Shown: positions 52,842 through 62,481, counted from the stretch's first letter. The stretch: 64,000 nucleotides of DNA from Anaerolineales bacterium UBA5797 (GCA_002418205.1 DIDP01000039.1:38586-102585), one strand, 5' to 3'. Numbers and translations are program-made. The notes: generated by a model from the sequence alone, not told the origin.

Positions 52842-53726
52842 TCAAGTAGATGCAAATACGCCGATCAAATAAATCAAATCGATCGTTGCATGTATGGAGA
52901 GTGAACCCCAAATGGCATCCGATTTCTGCATGATGAAACTGTACAAGAAGCCAAGAGTTAGGAACAGAATCAGCCCGCCATAAGAGATTGGACCTGTTGC
53001 GGATCCCACACCTAGGCCGAAGAGGCCATAAACAAGAGTGGATAAGATGATCGCCCAGGTGTTGCCCAATAACCCGATAAACCTCCTGAGCAATAACCCT
53101 TGCAGCAACAGCACCTCGAATAAGGCATCCATAAAGGCGAAGATCACCATCCAGATCAGCGCCAGCCGGGCTTTCTCAAAATCAATCCTTGACCACGAGA
53201 CCAGTACATAAACTCCAAATATCAGGATGCTCAAACCCAATCCCAGACCCAGGCCGATTTTCAGGTTGCCTTTCTGCAAATAGATCGGAGTCAGATTTCG
53301 TTGAACCAACCACGTCAATAAGATGATCGGCAGGGTGACCGCCAGGATTTCGGAGAATTTGTATATCGTTATCCCCTTGACCGTATAAAAGTTAGCGCCC
53401 AGGAACCCTACGGGCCAGTTCAGTGGAGACCATGCCAGATACAATCCAAATGAGCCGCAGAAGAAAGCAAATGCCACCTCCCAGTATCTTCGCAGGTTTT
53501 TAATGAGATAGAAAAAGACGGTCAATACCAGGAGGATGATCGGGGGGTACACCGTGAGGTTGGCGCTTCTCCCCGATGCCAAGAGGTGATCCCCGAGAAA
53601 GAAAAGCGCCGAGGTGGCCAGGAGAAGCGCTGACAGGACAACTTTTCCGGCAAATTGCCTGATGCCTGGACTATCGCTGGCGGGCGCTTCTGCCTCATGC
53701 GTCTCGATGACAAAAGGTTTGGACAT
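52842..53726 (-). CDS. CPBP-like membrane protein with degenerate active site
   Basis: About 294 residues, eight hydrophobic segments. Paralogous to 50518-51405 but motif 1 reads LFEVLLLQGLLLRR (first Glu and Arg lost), motif 2 reads STLVYGLFG (His lost) and only motif 3 (LSIHATID) keeps its His. It is therefore unlikely to be a working protease and may be a binding or regulatory relative. AAAGGAG before the ATG at 53726. A sign of gene duplication inside this cluster. Confidence 0.75.
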   Translation of the reverse strand: MSKPFVIETHEAEAPASDSPGIRQFAGKVVLSALLLATSALFFLGDHLLASGRSANLTVYPPIILLVLTVFFYLIKNLRRYWEVAFAFFCGSFGLYLAWSPLNWPVGFLGANFYTVKGITIYKFSEILAVTLPIILLTWLVQRNLTPIYLQKGNLKIGLGLGLGLSILIFGVYVLVSWSRIDFEKARLALIWMVIFAFMDALFEVLLLQGLLLRRFIGLLGNTWAIILSTLVYGLFGLGVGSATGPISYGGLILFLTLGFLYSFIMQKSDAIWGSLSIHATIDLIYLIGVFAST

Positions 53727-53795
53727 ACACTTTGCTCCTTTCGGCTTCACTCGTTGAGCGCGGCGATGATCGTCTCGCCTCACTCTGAACCCGGG

Positions 53796-55190
53796 TCATT
53801 GATATGCAAACCCGGCGAAATCTCCTCGGGCGAAGAGTGTGACGTCATTCTCGTTGACGTTCACCGCCACGATCACAGATTCGCCTTCCTTGCCAAGCTG
53901 GGTTACGCCGACCAACAGGACCTCATCGCTCAGCCAGCCCAGCAATTTGATGGAACTCTCCATGCCCAGTTCGGATGTCTTCGCAAAGTTGGCGTGTGGG
54001 TACTCGGCGAGGACGTTTCCGTCTGCCGTCCCAATGCGGACTGTGAACACCGGTGTCTCTTCCCCCGGGATGAGATGGACCCCTTCCTCCCAAGCCACAT
54101 ACCCGCCTGAAGGCGAAGCCATGCCAACGCCCGCGCTCCGTTCTGATTCGGCCAGTTTGCGGAAGGAAACAGTTTGCCTTTTGATGAGATCGGTGACTTG
54201 CAGATCACCGGAGCTCGCATCCGTCCACACGGCATAAGCCTGGTTGGGAGAGAGGTCCGTCAATGTTTTGCCCGCTTCGAGAAATGTGTAAACGGTATCG
54301 GCAGAAATATTAAAGTAATACAAGCCAGAGTTGTTGGTGAACAATGCGGGCGTTCCGCCAATTCCCATCAGATGGTAGGTAAACCATATACCGACGGCTT
54401 TCTGGCTTTCCATGCGGATGGCAAGTGGGGTGATGTATTCCGACTCGCGGCTTTCGATGGCCAGAACCGGGGCAGCGGATGCCAGCGCATGATAATCTCC
54501 GAGATATACCTTGCTGTAGATGAGCGCGCCATTCTCTTCGTATTGCAGGGTGGAGTAGGCGATCACCGGGCTGGCGGGGACACCGGTCATGCCGGTCACC
54601 ATAACGGGAGGAGCGGTGATACTGAACAGGGAAGTGATGTCCTCACGGAGGTTGAAGTTCAGGCTTTTACTATTGTCCTCCACATCCCAGCTCCAAAATA
54701 CCAGCGGTGTGGTCATGATGCCATCCGTGATCGGTCCAGCTGTATGGACCTGGCCAGTTCGGGGGGATGTCTGCCATTCGCCCAGCGCCAGGCCAGATCG
54801 GTCATAGGCTGTGATGCCCAGTTGGTCGCCGGTGTTGACGAGTACAGCAAACGGGAGCGGAACGCTTGCAGCAGGCATGGCAAGAGGTTCATCCACGAGT
54901 TTCGGCGTAGGAGGTGGGACGAATGGTCCGCATTCGCCGCGGAAGTATGCCCATTCGTCACATTCACTGCCGTCAGGGAAGATGCAGTAGCCGGTTTGAC
55001 TTCCGTCCGCGGCGGTGCGGATCTCGACGCGATATCCCTGGTCCTCACAATAGGCCGAGGCGGGGTTGGGCATGTCGGCCTGGGGAATGTCGGTCGGGGC
55101 TAGATCAGGTGTCAGCTGTGGTCGAGGCGTGCAGGATGTCAGTGCGATGAAGATGATCAGACCAATCGAAGTCAATGTTATGCGTTGCAT
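53796..55190 (-). CDS. Lipoprotein with DUF333 domain and beta-propeller-like region
   Basis: 464 residues. Lipoprotein signal with lipobox TSC at 18-20 (IALTSCTPRP), a Pro-rich spacer, then a DUF333 domain (about 41-88: NPASAYCEDQG, YCIFPDGSECDEWAYFRGEC) with four cysteines that probably pair. The remaining 370 residues are beta-rich and repeat-like (ASPSGGYVAWEEG, LLGWLSDEVLLVGVT), resembling a propeller. Extracytoplasmic; role unknown. Second gene after tetR (50 bases). Confidence 0.75.
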   Translation of the reverse strand: MQRITLTSIGLIIFIALTSCTPRPQLTPDLAPTDIPQADMPNPASAYCEDQGYRVEIRTAADGSQTGYCIFPDGSECDEWAYFRGECGPFVPPPTPKLVDEPLAMPAASVPLPFAVLVNTGDQLGITAYDRSGLALGEWQTSPRTGQVHTAGPITDGIMTTPLVFWSWDVEDNSKSLNFNLREDITSLFSITAPPVMVTGMTGVPASPVIAYSTLQYEENGALIYSKVYLGDYHALASAAPVLAIESRESEYITPLAIRMESQKAVGIWFTYHLMGIGGTPALFTNNSGLYYFNISADTVYTFLEAGKTLTDLSPNQAYAVWTDASSGDLQVTDLIKRQTVSFRKLAESERSAGVGMASPSGGYVAWEEGVHLIPGEETPVFTVRIGTADGNVLAEYPHANFAKTSELGMESSIKLLGWLSDEVLLVGVTQLGKEGESVIVAVNVNENDVTLFARGDFAGFAYQ

Positions 55191-55240
55191 GTTTGTGTTT
55201 CCTCATGAAACGGGAATTTATTAACTCCAAAGGTGAAGCC

Positions 55241-55837
55241 CTAGCAGATTTCGATGCCTTTGAAGAAAATATCCAGTGTCTCCTGCAACATCTCCTGCGG
55301 GCTTCCAGTTGAGCGCGAGCCGTAAACAGCAGATGAAATACTGCCGATGAGCAGGCGGGCAGCCAGCAGGGAGTTCACGTTGCGGAAGACGCCTTCGCGT
55401 ATACCTTCATCGATCAGGGCGCGGATCAGATCCTGGTAGCCGTATCGTTTTGCCTGCACCTGTTTCTGGCTTTCGAGTTTCAAGCGCTGTGACTCTTGCA
55501 TTAATTTCAGGAACAGGCTCTTGTTTGCCTGCAGACTTTCAAGGTACTTTTCCGTGATCTGGCGCAGCCGCGCGTTTGCTGAAAGGTTTTGCATGGCGAT
55601 CTTCTGCGCCTCTTCGGTCATGTCATTCAATTGATCTTCAAAGAAATAAACCAGGATCTCGTCCTTGTTTTTGAAGTAATCGTACAGGGTGGACTTGCCC
55701 AACCCCGCCGCCTCGGCAATCTCGCGCATGGATGTTTCCTGGAACCCTTTTTTCAGGAACACGTTGGCAACCTGGTGGAAGATCTCATGGCGGCGTTTTG
55801 CCTGTTCTTCTTCGGTGAGGGGGATACCTTTGGGCAT
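55241..55837 (-). CDS. TetR-family transcriptional regulator
   Basis: 198 residues: helix-turn-helix at about 15-60 (VFLKKGFQETSMREIAEAAG, LGKSTLYDYFKNKDEIL) and a helical ligand domain with a TetR_C-type end (LARLLIGSISSAVYGS-like region, here AARLLIGSISSAVYG). Repressor by family, released by a small ligand. GGAG six bases before the ATG. Two tandem palindromes directly upstream are its likely operators; as the first gene of a long same-direction series it probably controls the genes downstream. Confidence 0.92.
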   Translation of the reverse strand: MPKGIPLTEEEQAKRRHEIFHQVANVFLKKGFQETSMREIAEAAGLGKSTLYDYFKNKDEILVYFFEDQLNDMTEEAQKIAMQNLSANARLRQITEKYLESLQANKSLFLKLMQESQRLKLESQKQVQAKRYGYQDLIRALIDEGIREGVFRNVNSLLAARLLIGSISSAVYGSRSTGSPQEMLQETLDIFFKGIEIC

Positions 55838-55872
55838 GTGTTACTCCATAAATTGGATGGGAATGGTCTTAT

Positions 55873-55889
55873 AGCGAACAGTGGTCGCT
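55873..55889. promoter_or_regulatory. TetR operator 1
   Basis: AGCGA-N7-TCGCT, 36 bases upstream of the tetR ATG and touching a TATAAG -10-like hexamer (55868-55873, minus strand). A second copy lies 25 bases away centre to centre. Confidence 0.65.
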
Positions 55890-55897
55890 TTCAGTGT

Positions 55898-55914
55898 AGC
55901 GAATTCCGGTCGCT
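55898..55914. promoter_or_regulatory. TetR operator 2
   Basis: AGCGA-N7-TCGCT again, with a different spacer (ATTCCGG against ACAGTGG). Conserved arms and variable centre are what a dimeric TetR site should show. A third, diverged copy is at 62653-62669. Confidence 0.65.
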
Positions 55915-56031
55915 TATACATCAGCCTTTAGTGGGGTCTTTCATCCTCATTTTGTGGACGCCTTGTACTCCGGATGAGGAGATGACCCAGGAGCAACATC
56001 GTCGGGCGGTACGCGTTGGTTACACATTGTA

Positions 56032-56060
56032 TTGACGTTATCCGGGCCGAAGTGTATAGT
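56032..56060 (+). promoter_or_regulatory. Promoter of the hybrid kinase operon
   Basis: TTGACG, 17-base spacer, TATAGT: close to the housekeeping consensus. Transcription should start near 56067, about 40 bases before the ATG at 56108. 55915-56031, toward tetR, holds nothing else recognisable. Confidence 0.75.
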
Positions 56061-56107
56061 AGAAATGGACGGCCCCCGGGACGCCAAACCAGAATGGAGT
56101 AACCGGC

Positions 56108-59100
56108 ATGGCTATGAAATCAAATCCAGGTGGGGATTCGAGTGCATCAGGGCAGGCAGATGACGGCAGGCCTGAAGATAAAGTGCAACCCAAAACAAAA
56201 ACATCCGAATTTGCAGCCGGGCCGGGAGGCTTCATGGATTCAAAGAATAACGACGACCCAGGGAGGGTGTTGCGCGATTGGCGCACGAAGATCCTGAACG
56301 GTTTCCTGCTGGTCGTTGTGGCGATAGCGACAGTGATGACCGTAGCGACCATCCTGGATGCAATGTCAGGCCCGGGGTTGTGGCCAGCCGTTGTTGTTTA
56401 CGCGATCCTGACGGTCGTAGTGGCGGGGCTGGCGATCTTCCGTCAGATCGACTATCGCGCACGAGCCTGGAGCATCATACTGATCGGGTATGTGGCGGGC
56501 CTGGCAACATTGTCCACTTTTGGTCTGGGGAGTAGTGGACGTTTGTATTTGTTGGCAATGCCCATCCTGGCGCTGGTCCTGTTGGGGGAGCGACCGGGTA
56601 TGTTCACTTCGGCGTTCAGCATCCTGACCATGGTGTTTTTTGCCATTTTGGCCGACCAGGGCATATTGGGTGAAGCCCTGATCCGGGATAGAAATTCGCT
56701 GCTTCCGGCCGATTGGCTTGCTGAGTTCGCAGATACGGTGGGGATACTGTCCGTTGTCATCGTGCTGCTCATCCTGTTCTATCGCTTTCATGAACGCACG
56801 ATCGCGAGCGAGCGCCGCACGCAGGCGGAGCTCCTTCAGGCGCAGGAACTGCTGGAGGAGCAGAACGCAACGCTGGAACAAAAAGTGTTGGAGCGTACCA
56901 GGGAACTGCAGGATTCCAACCACAGCCTGGAACAGCGCAACGCCGCCCTGGCCATCCTCAACAGTGTCGGCAAGGCAATGACCGAAACGATGGATGTCAA
57001 AGCCATGACTCGCCTGGTCGGGGACAAGATGCTCGAGGTCTTCCACGTGGATTCGGCAATGATCATGTTGTTGGACCGGCAGACCAACCTGATCCACGTC
57101 CCTTATGAATACGATAAGAACGAAGGCGGTTACATTGATTTTGTGGAACCGTTCCCGCTTGGGAAGGGACTTTCCTCCAGGGTCATCACCACTGGAGAGC
57201 CATTGCTGGCAGGCACCCTCGAAGAGGAAATCGCCAACGGCGCGTATTTCCCGCTGGAGATCATCGAAAAGGGATCAGGCTTTTACAGCCAGTCCTGGCT
57301 GGGCGTACCGATCATGTCGAGCGATCAAGTCCTGGGATTGGTGGCATTGGCAGATGGACGCGCACACGCGTTCAATCAAAATCATCAACGCCTTCTACAA
57401 ACGCTCTCCTCCAATTTGGGTGCGGCGATCGAGAACGCCCGCCTCTTTGACGAGTCCCAACACCTGCTCAAAGAGACCGGGCAGCGCAACCGTGAGCTTT
57501 CCATTATCAATAATATTCAACAAGGGCTGGCATCCAAGCTCGACATTCAATCCATTGTGGATCTGATTGGCGACGAGTTGATGCTCATCTTCCCGCCCGA
57601 GGAAAGAAAGGCTCACAATTATTCGGTGTTCATCGCGTTGTACGATCCCCAGACCGACATGATCGAGTTCCCCTACCTGATCGATGGAGCGGGAAAACGG
57701 TTCAGGGAACCTCCGACGGAACTGGGCCCGGGTCTCACCTCCCAGGTGATCCGGTCGGGGGAGCCGCTGGTGTTGAACACGCTGGAGGAGCAGGTCGCGC
57801 ATGGGGTGATCACATTCACGCAGACCAGCCAGCACATCGACTCACAGTCCTGGCTGGGCGTGCCGATCAAGAACGGCGATCAGGTGCTCGGCGTGATCTC
57901 CATACAGGACCAACGCCCGAATCTGTTCACCGGGACGGTCGTACGCCTCCTGAATACGTTGGCGTCCAACCTCGGGGTGGCACTGGAGAATGCGCGTCTG
58001 TTCAGCGAGACTCAGCAGCGCGCCGCCGAGCTTGATACCGTTAATACAGTCAGTTCCGCCCTCATCAGCGAACTGGACCTGAACGCGCTGATCAACCTTG
58101 TCGGCGAGCAGGTCCGCTCCGTGTTCAAGACAGATGTCGCCTATGTAGCCCTGCTGGACAGGGAGTGCGGCATCATTAACTTCCCATACCAATACGGCGA
58201 ACAACTCGAGCCCTTGCGCCTCGGGCAGGGACTCACCAGCCGGATCATTCAAAGCGGCAGGCCTTTGCTCATCAACCAGGAGATGGAACGCGAGCGCGAG
58301 CAGCTGGGCACGGCACTCATCGGCAGGCGGGCGCGGTCCTATCTGGGCGTGCCGATCTTCGTCAGCGGGGAGGCAATTGGCGTGGTCAGCGTTCAAAGCA
58401 CCACACAGGAAGGACTCTTCACCGAGAACGATCAGCATTTACTCAGTACAATTGCAGCCAATGTGGGAATTGCCATCCAAAATGCCCGCCTCTTTGACGA
58501 GATCAGGCATCACGAACAGGTGGCTCTGGAGACACAACACCGCCTGGCGGATATCATCGACTTCCTGCCGGATGCCACGCTTGTGATCGACAATGAAGGC
58601 AGGGTCATTGCCTGGAACCATGCGATCGAAGAAATGACCGGCATCCCGGCGGACGAAATATTGGGCAGGGGCGACTACGAATATGCAATTCCCTTCTATG
58701 CTGAGAGGCGACCCATCCTGATCGATCTGGTGAATCTGCCTCGGGAGGAAATCGAAAAGAAGTATTCGCACATTCAACGGGATGGCGCGACTCTGACGGG
58801 CGAAGCCTATACGCCGGCCCTCAAGGATGGGGCACGATACCTGTATGCCACCGCTTCCGCCCTGCACGATGCCGGCGGGAACGTTGTCGGTGCCATTGAG
58901 ACCATCCGGGATATCACCGACCGCAAACTTGCCGAAATGGAACTGCGCCAGTCCAATGAAAAGTTGCGTCTGATCTTTGAAAATGCCTTCGATGGCATCA
59001 GCATCTACGAGGAGCTCCCCGGCAAGGACAAGCGCATCCTCCTGGATTGCAACGACCGCTATTGCGAGATGGCGGGGCGGAACAAGGAGGAACTGCTGCA

Positions 59101-60901
59101 ACTCCCGGATACCCGTGATATCCAGCGCGGCATCGAGAATGCCCCGGAGGAGGAAGACCGCGAATCAGTGCTCGAGGAACAGGTCTTTTCAGGCGTCTTC
59201 TCGTGGATCCGCCCCGACGGGAGGGAGAACATCATCGAGTACAACGCCGCTCCCACCCGCGTGGGCGATCGTACCTTCACCATCGGTCTCGACCGCGACA
59301 TCACCGAGCGCAGGCGCGCCCAGGCGGAACTGCGTCATGCCAAGGAAATGGCGGAGGCGGCCACCCAGGCCAAGAGCGCCTTCCTGGCGAACATGAGTCA
59401 CGAACTGCGCACACCGCTCAACGCCATCATCGGGTTCACGCGCATTGTCCGGCGCAAGGCTGAGGGGCTGCTCCCCGAAAAACAGATCGAGAATCTCGAC
59501 AAGGTCCTCAGCAGTTCCGACCATCTGCTCAACCTCATCAACACCGTGCTCGACATTGCCAAGATCGAAGCAGGGCGCATGGATGTGCTCGCTGCCAACT
59601 TCCGTATCGGTGCCCTCATTGACCTGTGCGCCAACACCGCCCAGCCGCTTCTCAAACCCGATGTGGCCCTGGAAAAGTATGTGGACGAGACTCTCAGCAT
59701 CGTCCACTCCGATCAGGACAAGATCCGGCAGATCGTCCTCAACCTGTTGAGCAATGCCGCCAAGTTCACGCATGCCGGGAGCATCCGTCTCGCAGCCCGG
59801 CGCGAGGGCGAAAATCTGCATATCTCGGTCAGCGATACCGGCATCGGCATCAGCGCCGAAGCCCTGCCGCGCATCTTCAAGGAATTCCAACAGGCCGATA
59901 CCAGCACCACGCGTCAATACGGCGGCACCGGGTTGGGATTGTCCATCAGCCGCAACCTGGCGCGCCTGCTCGGCGGCGACATCACCGTGGAAAGCGAACC
60001 GGGGAAAGGCTCGACGTTCACGCTCGTCATCCCCATGCAGTATCGCGGCAAAATGCTGCTGCCCGTGGAGGATGTTCTCCGCCTCACCCCGGACCCCGCG
60101 CCTGCTCCCGTGGAATCGGCCGCGCCTCCGACCGCGCCTGTCTCTGCCAAAAAGCGCATCCTCGTCATTGACGACGACCCCGACGCCGTGTACCTCCTGC
60201 AGGAGAATCTCAATCAGCAGGAGTTCGAGATCATCGGCAGGCTTAACGGGCAGGATGGCATGCAGGCTGCGCGGGAGCTCCATCCGCACGCCATCCTGCT
60301 CGATATCATCATGCCCGGCGCGGACGGCTGGCAGGTGCTCCACGACCTGAAAGCGGACCCGGTCACTTCCAACATCCCGGTCGTCATGCTGACGATCGTG
60401 GACAACAAGGCGCTGGGATTCCAACTGGGCGCGGCGGCCTACCTGCTCAAGCCATTGGATGCGGCGGAGGTCAGGGACGCGCTGCAGCGCGTCATCGGCG
60501 TTGACCTTCAGCGGCCGCGGCGCGTCCTGCTGGTGGACGATGACCCGGACATCGCCGATATGCTGCGCCAGGCATTGCCGGAGTCAGACTTCAGCCTCGA
60601 GTCCGCTCTGGATGGGGAAACAGGCCTTCGGGCGATCGAGGCGAAGCGCCCCGACATCCTGCTATTGGACCTCATCATGCCGCATCCCGACGGGTTCGAG
60701 GTCATCGAACGCCTGCGCGAAGATCCCAGCACGAAGGACCTGCCCATCATCGTCATCAGCGCCAAGGAATTGACCCCGGCGGAATCCGCGCGGCTGAAGG
60801 AGACCGTGTCTCTCGTCATGAAGAAGCAGGGGTTTGACGGGGACAAGCTTGTGGACGAAATGAACCATGTGTTGAGCAGGTTGATCCCTGCGGCCTCGTG
60901 A
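56108..60901 (+). CDS. Hybrid sensor histidine kinase: membrane domain, 3 GAF, 2 PAS, kinase, 2 receivers
   Basis: 1,597 residues. A hydrophilic start (1-58), about six membrane segments (60-235), a coiled coil (235-285), three GAF domains (about 295-455, 475-640, 655-815; each with a SWLGVPI or SYLGVPI strand), two PAS domains (about 825-945 and 955-1075), HisKA with the phospho-accepting His1098 in NMSHELRTPLNAIIGF, an ATPase domain (DTGIGI, GGTGLGLSISRNLA) and two receivers (RILVIDDDPD...LLDIIMPGADG; RVLLVDDDPD...LLDLIMPHPDG). In the second receiver the usual Lys region reads VMKKQGFD. GGAG lies eight bases before the ATG. Followed after ten bases by a single receiver and then by a phosphatase, a multistep phosphorelay layout. 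Confidence 0.92.
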   Translation: MAMKSNPGGDSSASGQADDGRPEDKVQPKTKTSEFAAGPGGFMDSKNNDDPGRVLRDWRTKILNGFLLVVVAIATVMTVATILDAMSGPGLWPAVVVYAILTVVVAGLAIFRQIDYRARAWSIILIGYVAGLATLSTFGLGSSGRLYLLAMPILALVLLGERPGMFTSAFSILTMVFFAILADQGILGEALIRDRNSLLPADWLAEFADTVGILSVVIVLLILFYRFHERTIASERRTQAELLQAQELLEEQNATLEQKVLERTRELQDSNHSLEQRNAALAILNSVGKAMTETMDVKAMTRLVGDKMLEVFHVDSAMIMLLDRQTNLIHVPYEYDKNEGGYIDFVEPFPLGKGLSSRVITTGEPLLAGTLEEEIANGAYFPLEIIEKGSGFYSQSWLGVPIMSSDQVLGLVALADGRAHAFNQNHQRLLQTLSSNLGAAIENARLFDESQHLLKETGQRNRELSIINNIQQGLASKLDIQSIVDLIGDELMLIFPPEERKAHNYSVFIALYDPQTDMIEFPYLIDGAGKRFREPPTELGPGLTSQVIRSGEPLVLNTLEEQVAHGVITFTQTSQHIDSQSWLGVPIKNGDQVLGVISIQDQRPNLFTGTVVRLLNTLASNLGVALENARLFSETQQRAAELDTVNTVSSALISELDLNALINLVGEQVRSVFKTDVAYVALLDRECGIINFPYQYGEQLEPLRLGQGLTSRIIQSGRPLLINQEMEREREQLGTALIGRRARSYLGVPIFVSGEAIGVVSVQSTTQEGLFTENDQHLLSTIAANVGIAIQNARLFDEIRHHEQVALETQHRLADIIDFLPDATLVIDNEGRVIAWNHAIEEMTGIPADEILGRGDYEYAIPFYAERRPILIDLVNLPREEIEKKYSHIQRDGATLTGEAYTPALKDGARYLYATASALHDAGGNVVGAIETIRDITDRKLAEMELRQSNEKLRLIFENAFDGISIYEELPGKDKRILLDCNDRYCEMAGRNKEELLQLPDTRDIQRGIENAPEEEDRESVLEEQVFSGVFSWIRPDGRENIIEYNAAPTRVGDRTFTIGLDRDITERRRAQAELRHAKEMAEAATQAKSAFLANMSHELRTPLNAIIGFTRIVRRKAEGLLPEKQIENLDKVLSSSDHLLNLINTVLDIAKIEAGRMDVLAANFRIGALIDLCANTAQPLLKPDVALEKYVDETLSIVHSDQDKIRQIVLNLLSNAAKFTHAGSIRLAARREGENLHISVSDTGIGISAEALPRIFKEFQQADTSTTRQYGGTGLGLSISRNLARLLGGDITVESEPGKGSTFTLVIPMQYRGKMLLPVEDVLRLTPDPAPAPVESAAPPTAPVSAKKRILVIDDDPDAVYLLQENLNQQEFEIIGRLNGQDGMQAARELHPHAILLDIIMPGADGWQVLHDLKADPVTSNIPVVMLTIVDNKALGFQLGAAAYLLKPLDAAEVRDALQRVIGVDLQRPRRVLLVDDDPDIADMLRQALPESDFSLESALDGETGLRAIEAKRPDILLLDLIMPHPDGFEVIERLREDPSTKDLPIIVISAKELTPAESARLKETVSLVMKKQGFDGDKLVDEMNHVLSRLIPAAS

Positions 60902-60911
60902 AAGGGCGCCG

Positions 60912-61265
60912 ATGAAAACCATCCTGATCGTTGAAGACATTGACCTGAACATCGACCTGCTCACGCAGCTGCTCGAGGACGACTATCGCCTGCTGGTCGC
61001 GAAGGACGGCGTACAGGGAGTGGCGCTCACCGAGCAGCACAGCCCCGACCTGGTGTTGATGGATATTTCCCTGCCGGTCATGGACGGCTACGAAGCTGCG
61101 CGTGCCATCCGCCGCACGTTTCCATCCCTGCCCATCATCGGCCTGTCCGCGCATGCCATGCAGGGCGACGCCGAAAAGGCCAAAGACGCGGGCTGCACCG
61201 ATTACCTCACCAAGCCCATTGATGAAGACCTGTTGTTGAAGAAGCTGAAGGAATATCTTGAATGA
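60912..61265 (+). CDS. Stand-alone response regulator (DivK/CheY-like)
   Basis: 117 residues, one receiver domain with all key residues: VEDIDLN (acidic pocket), phospho-Asp in LVLMDISLPVMDGY, Thr/Ser in IGLSAHAM and Lys in YLTKPID. Without an output domain it probably takes phosphate from the hybrid kinase and passes it on or binds a partner. Ten bases after the kinase gene. Confidence 0.9.
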   Translation: MKTILIVEDIDLNIDLLTQLLEDDYRLLVAKDGVQGVALTEQHSPDLVLMDISLPVMDGYEAARAIRRTFPSLPIIGLSAHAMQGDAEKAKDAGCTDYLTKPIDEDLLLKKLKEYLE

Positions 61266-61305
61266 TGACCCGAGCGTTGGGTCACCCATTGAACCAGGAC
61301 ATGCC

Positions 61306-62481
61306 ATGCCCAATCCCAAGATCCTCATTGTGGACGATGAACCCTTCAACGTGGATTACCTCGAGCAGGAATTGGAGGACTCGAACTGCGAGACCGTTTC
61401 CGCCGTCAACGGCCGGGAGGCGCTCGACAAGGTGCAGGCTGAATCGCCCGACCTGATCCTGCTCGACATCATGATGCCGGTCATGGATGGGTTCGAGGTG
61501 CTGAGGCATCTCAAGGCGGATGCGGCCGTGCGCGATATTCCGGTCATCGTCATCTCGGCGAACAACGACCTGCAAAGTGTGGTAAAAGGCATTCAACTGG
61601 GCGCTGAGGATTACCTGCCCAAACCCTTTGAGCCGACGCTGCTGCAAGCCCGCATTTCCTCCAGCCTCGAAAAGAAACGCCTGCGCGATGTGGAGCGGCT
61701 CTATCTCAAGAGCCTCGAACGTGAACTGGATATCGGTCACAGGATCCAGCAGGGATTCCTCCCATCCGAACTGCCGAGGGTGAAAGGCTGGGAGATTGCC
61801 GCTTATTTCCAGGCGGCGCGCGAGGTGGCGGGCGATTTTTACGATGCCTTCCTGCTGCCCGATGGGAACCTGCTGGGCGTGGTGGGGGATGTGTGCGACA
61901 AAGGCGTGGGCGCGGCGCTGTTTATGACCCTGTTCCGCAGTCTCATCCGCGTGACAGCCACGACCAATGTTTTACGCGCCGCCGGGGAAACGAACGCGTG
62001 GACTCACGCGGAACGGCTGGGGCATGTTGTCTCGTTCACGAACAACTACATCGCCGAAACCCACTGCGAAGCGAATATGTTTGCGACCCTTTTTGTGGGC
62101 ATCTTCGATCTGCAGGCTGGCACATTGACTTATGCCAACTGCGGGAATGAACATCCGCTGCTCTTGCGGGACGGGAAGGTCGCGGCAACGCTTCCGCCCA
62201 CCGGCCCGGTGGTGGGCTTGTTCTCGGATGCCAGGTTCGCCATCAAGGAAATCCCGATCGAGAGGGATGATCTTCTCGTGGCGTTCACCGATGGGATTCC
62301 CGACAGCAAGAACGCGGACAATGAATTCTTTGGCACCCAACGCCTGATCGAGGCGCTGGATGGAGCGGATCTGTCGGCTGCTGCGCTGGTCGAAAAGGTT
62401 GAAGACCAACTCCATCGTTTCATCGGCGAGGCAAAGCAATTTGACGATATCACCTTGCTGGCGGTGAAGAAGTGTGATTGA
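61306..62481 (+). CDS. Receiver-PP2C (RsbU/SpoIIE-type) serine phosphatase
   Basis: 391 residues. N-terminal receiver (about 1-120: ILIVDDEPFN, LILLDIMMPVMDG, YLPKPFEP), a short coiled coil (LYLKSLERELDIGHRIQQGF) and a PP2C-type phosphatase domain with REVAGDFYDAF and VVGDVCDKGVGAALFM, whose aspartates bind the metal pair. Such proteins dephosphorylate anti-anti-sigma factors of the RsbV/SpoIIAA type when their receiver is phosphorylated; no such partner lies in the window. The ATG at 61306 has AGGA at good distance; the frame is also open from a TTG at 61258, overlapping the previous gene. Confidence 0.9.
   Translation: MPNPKILIVDDEPFNVDYLEQELEDSNCETVSAVNGREALDKVQAESPDLILLDIMMPVMDGFEVLRHLKADAAVRDIPVIVISANNDLQSVVKGIQLGAEDYLPKPFEPTLLQARISSSLEKKRLRDVERLYLKSLERELDIGHRIQQGFLPSELPRVKGWEIAAYFQAAREVAGDFYDAFLLPDGNLLGVVGDVCDKGVGAALFMTLFRSLIRVTATTNVLRAAGETNAWTHAERLGHVVSFTNNYIAETHCEANMFATLFVGIFDLQAGTLTYANCGNEHPLLLRDGKVAATLPPTGPVVGLFSDARFAIKEIPIERDDLLVAFTDGIPDSKNADNEFFGTQRLIEALDGADLSAAALVEKVEDQLHRFIGEAKQFDDITLLAVKKCD

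Noticed and set aside
59189..60424. 411-codon minus-strand frame
   Set aside because: Antisense to the kinase and receiver domains of the hybrid kinase.
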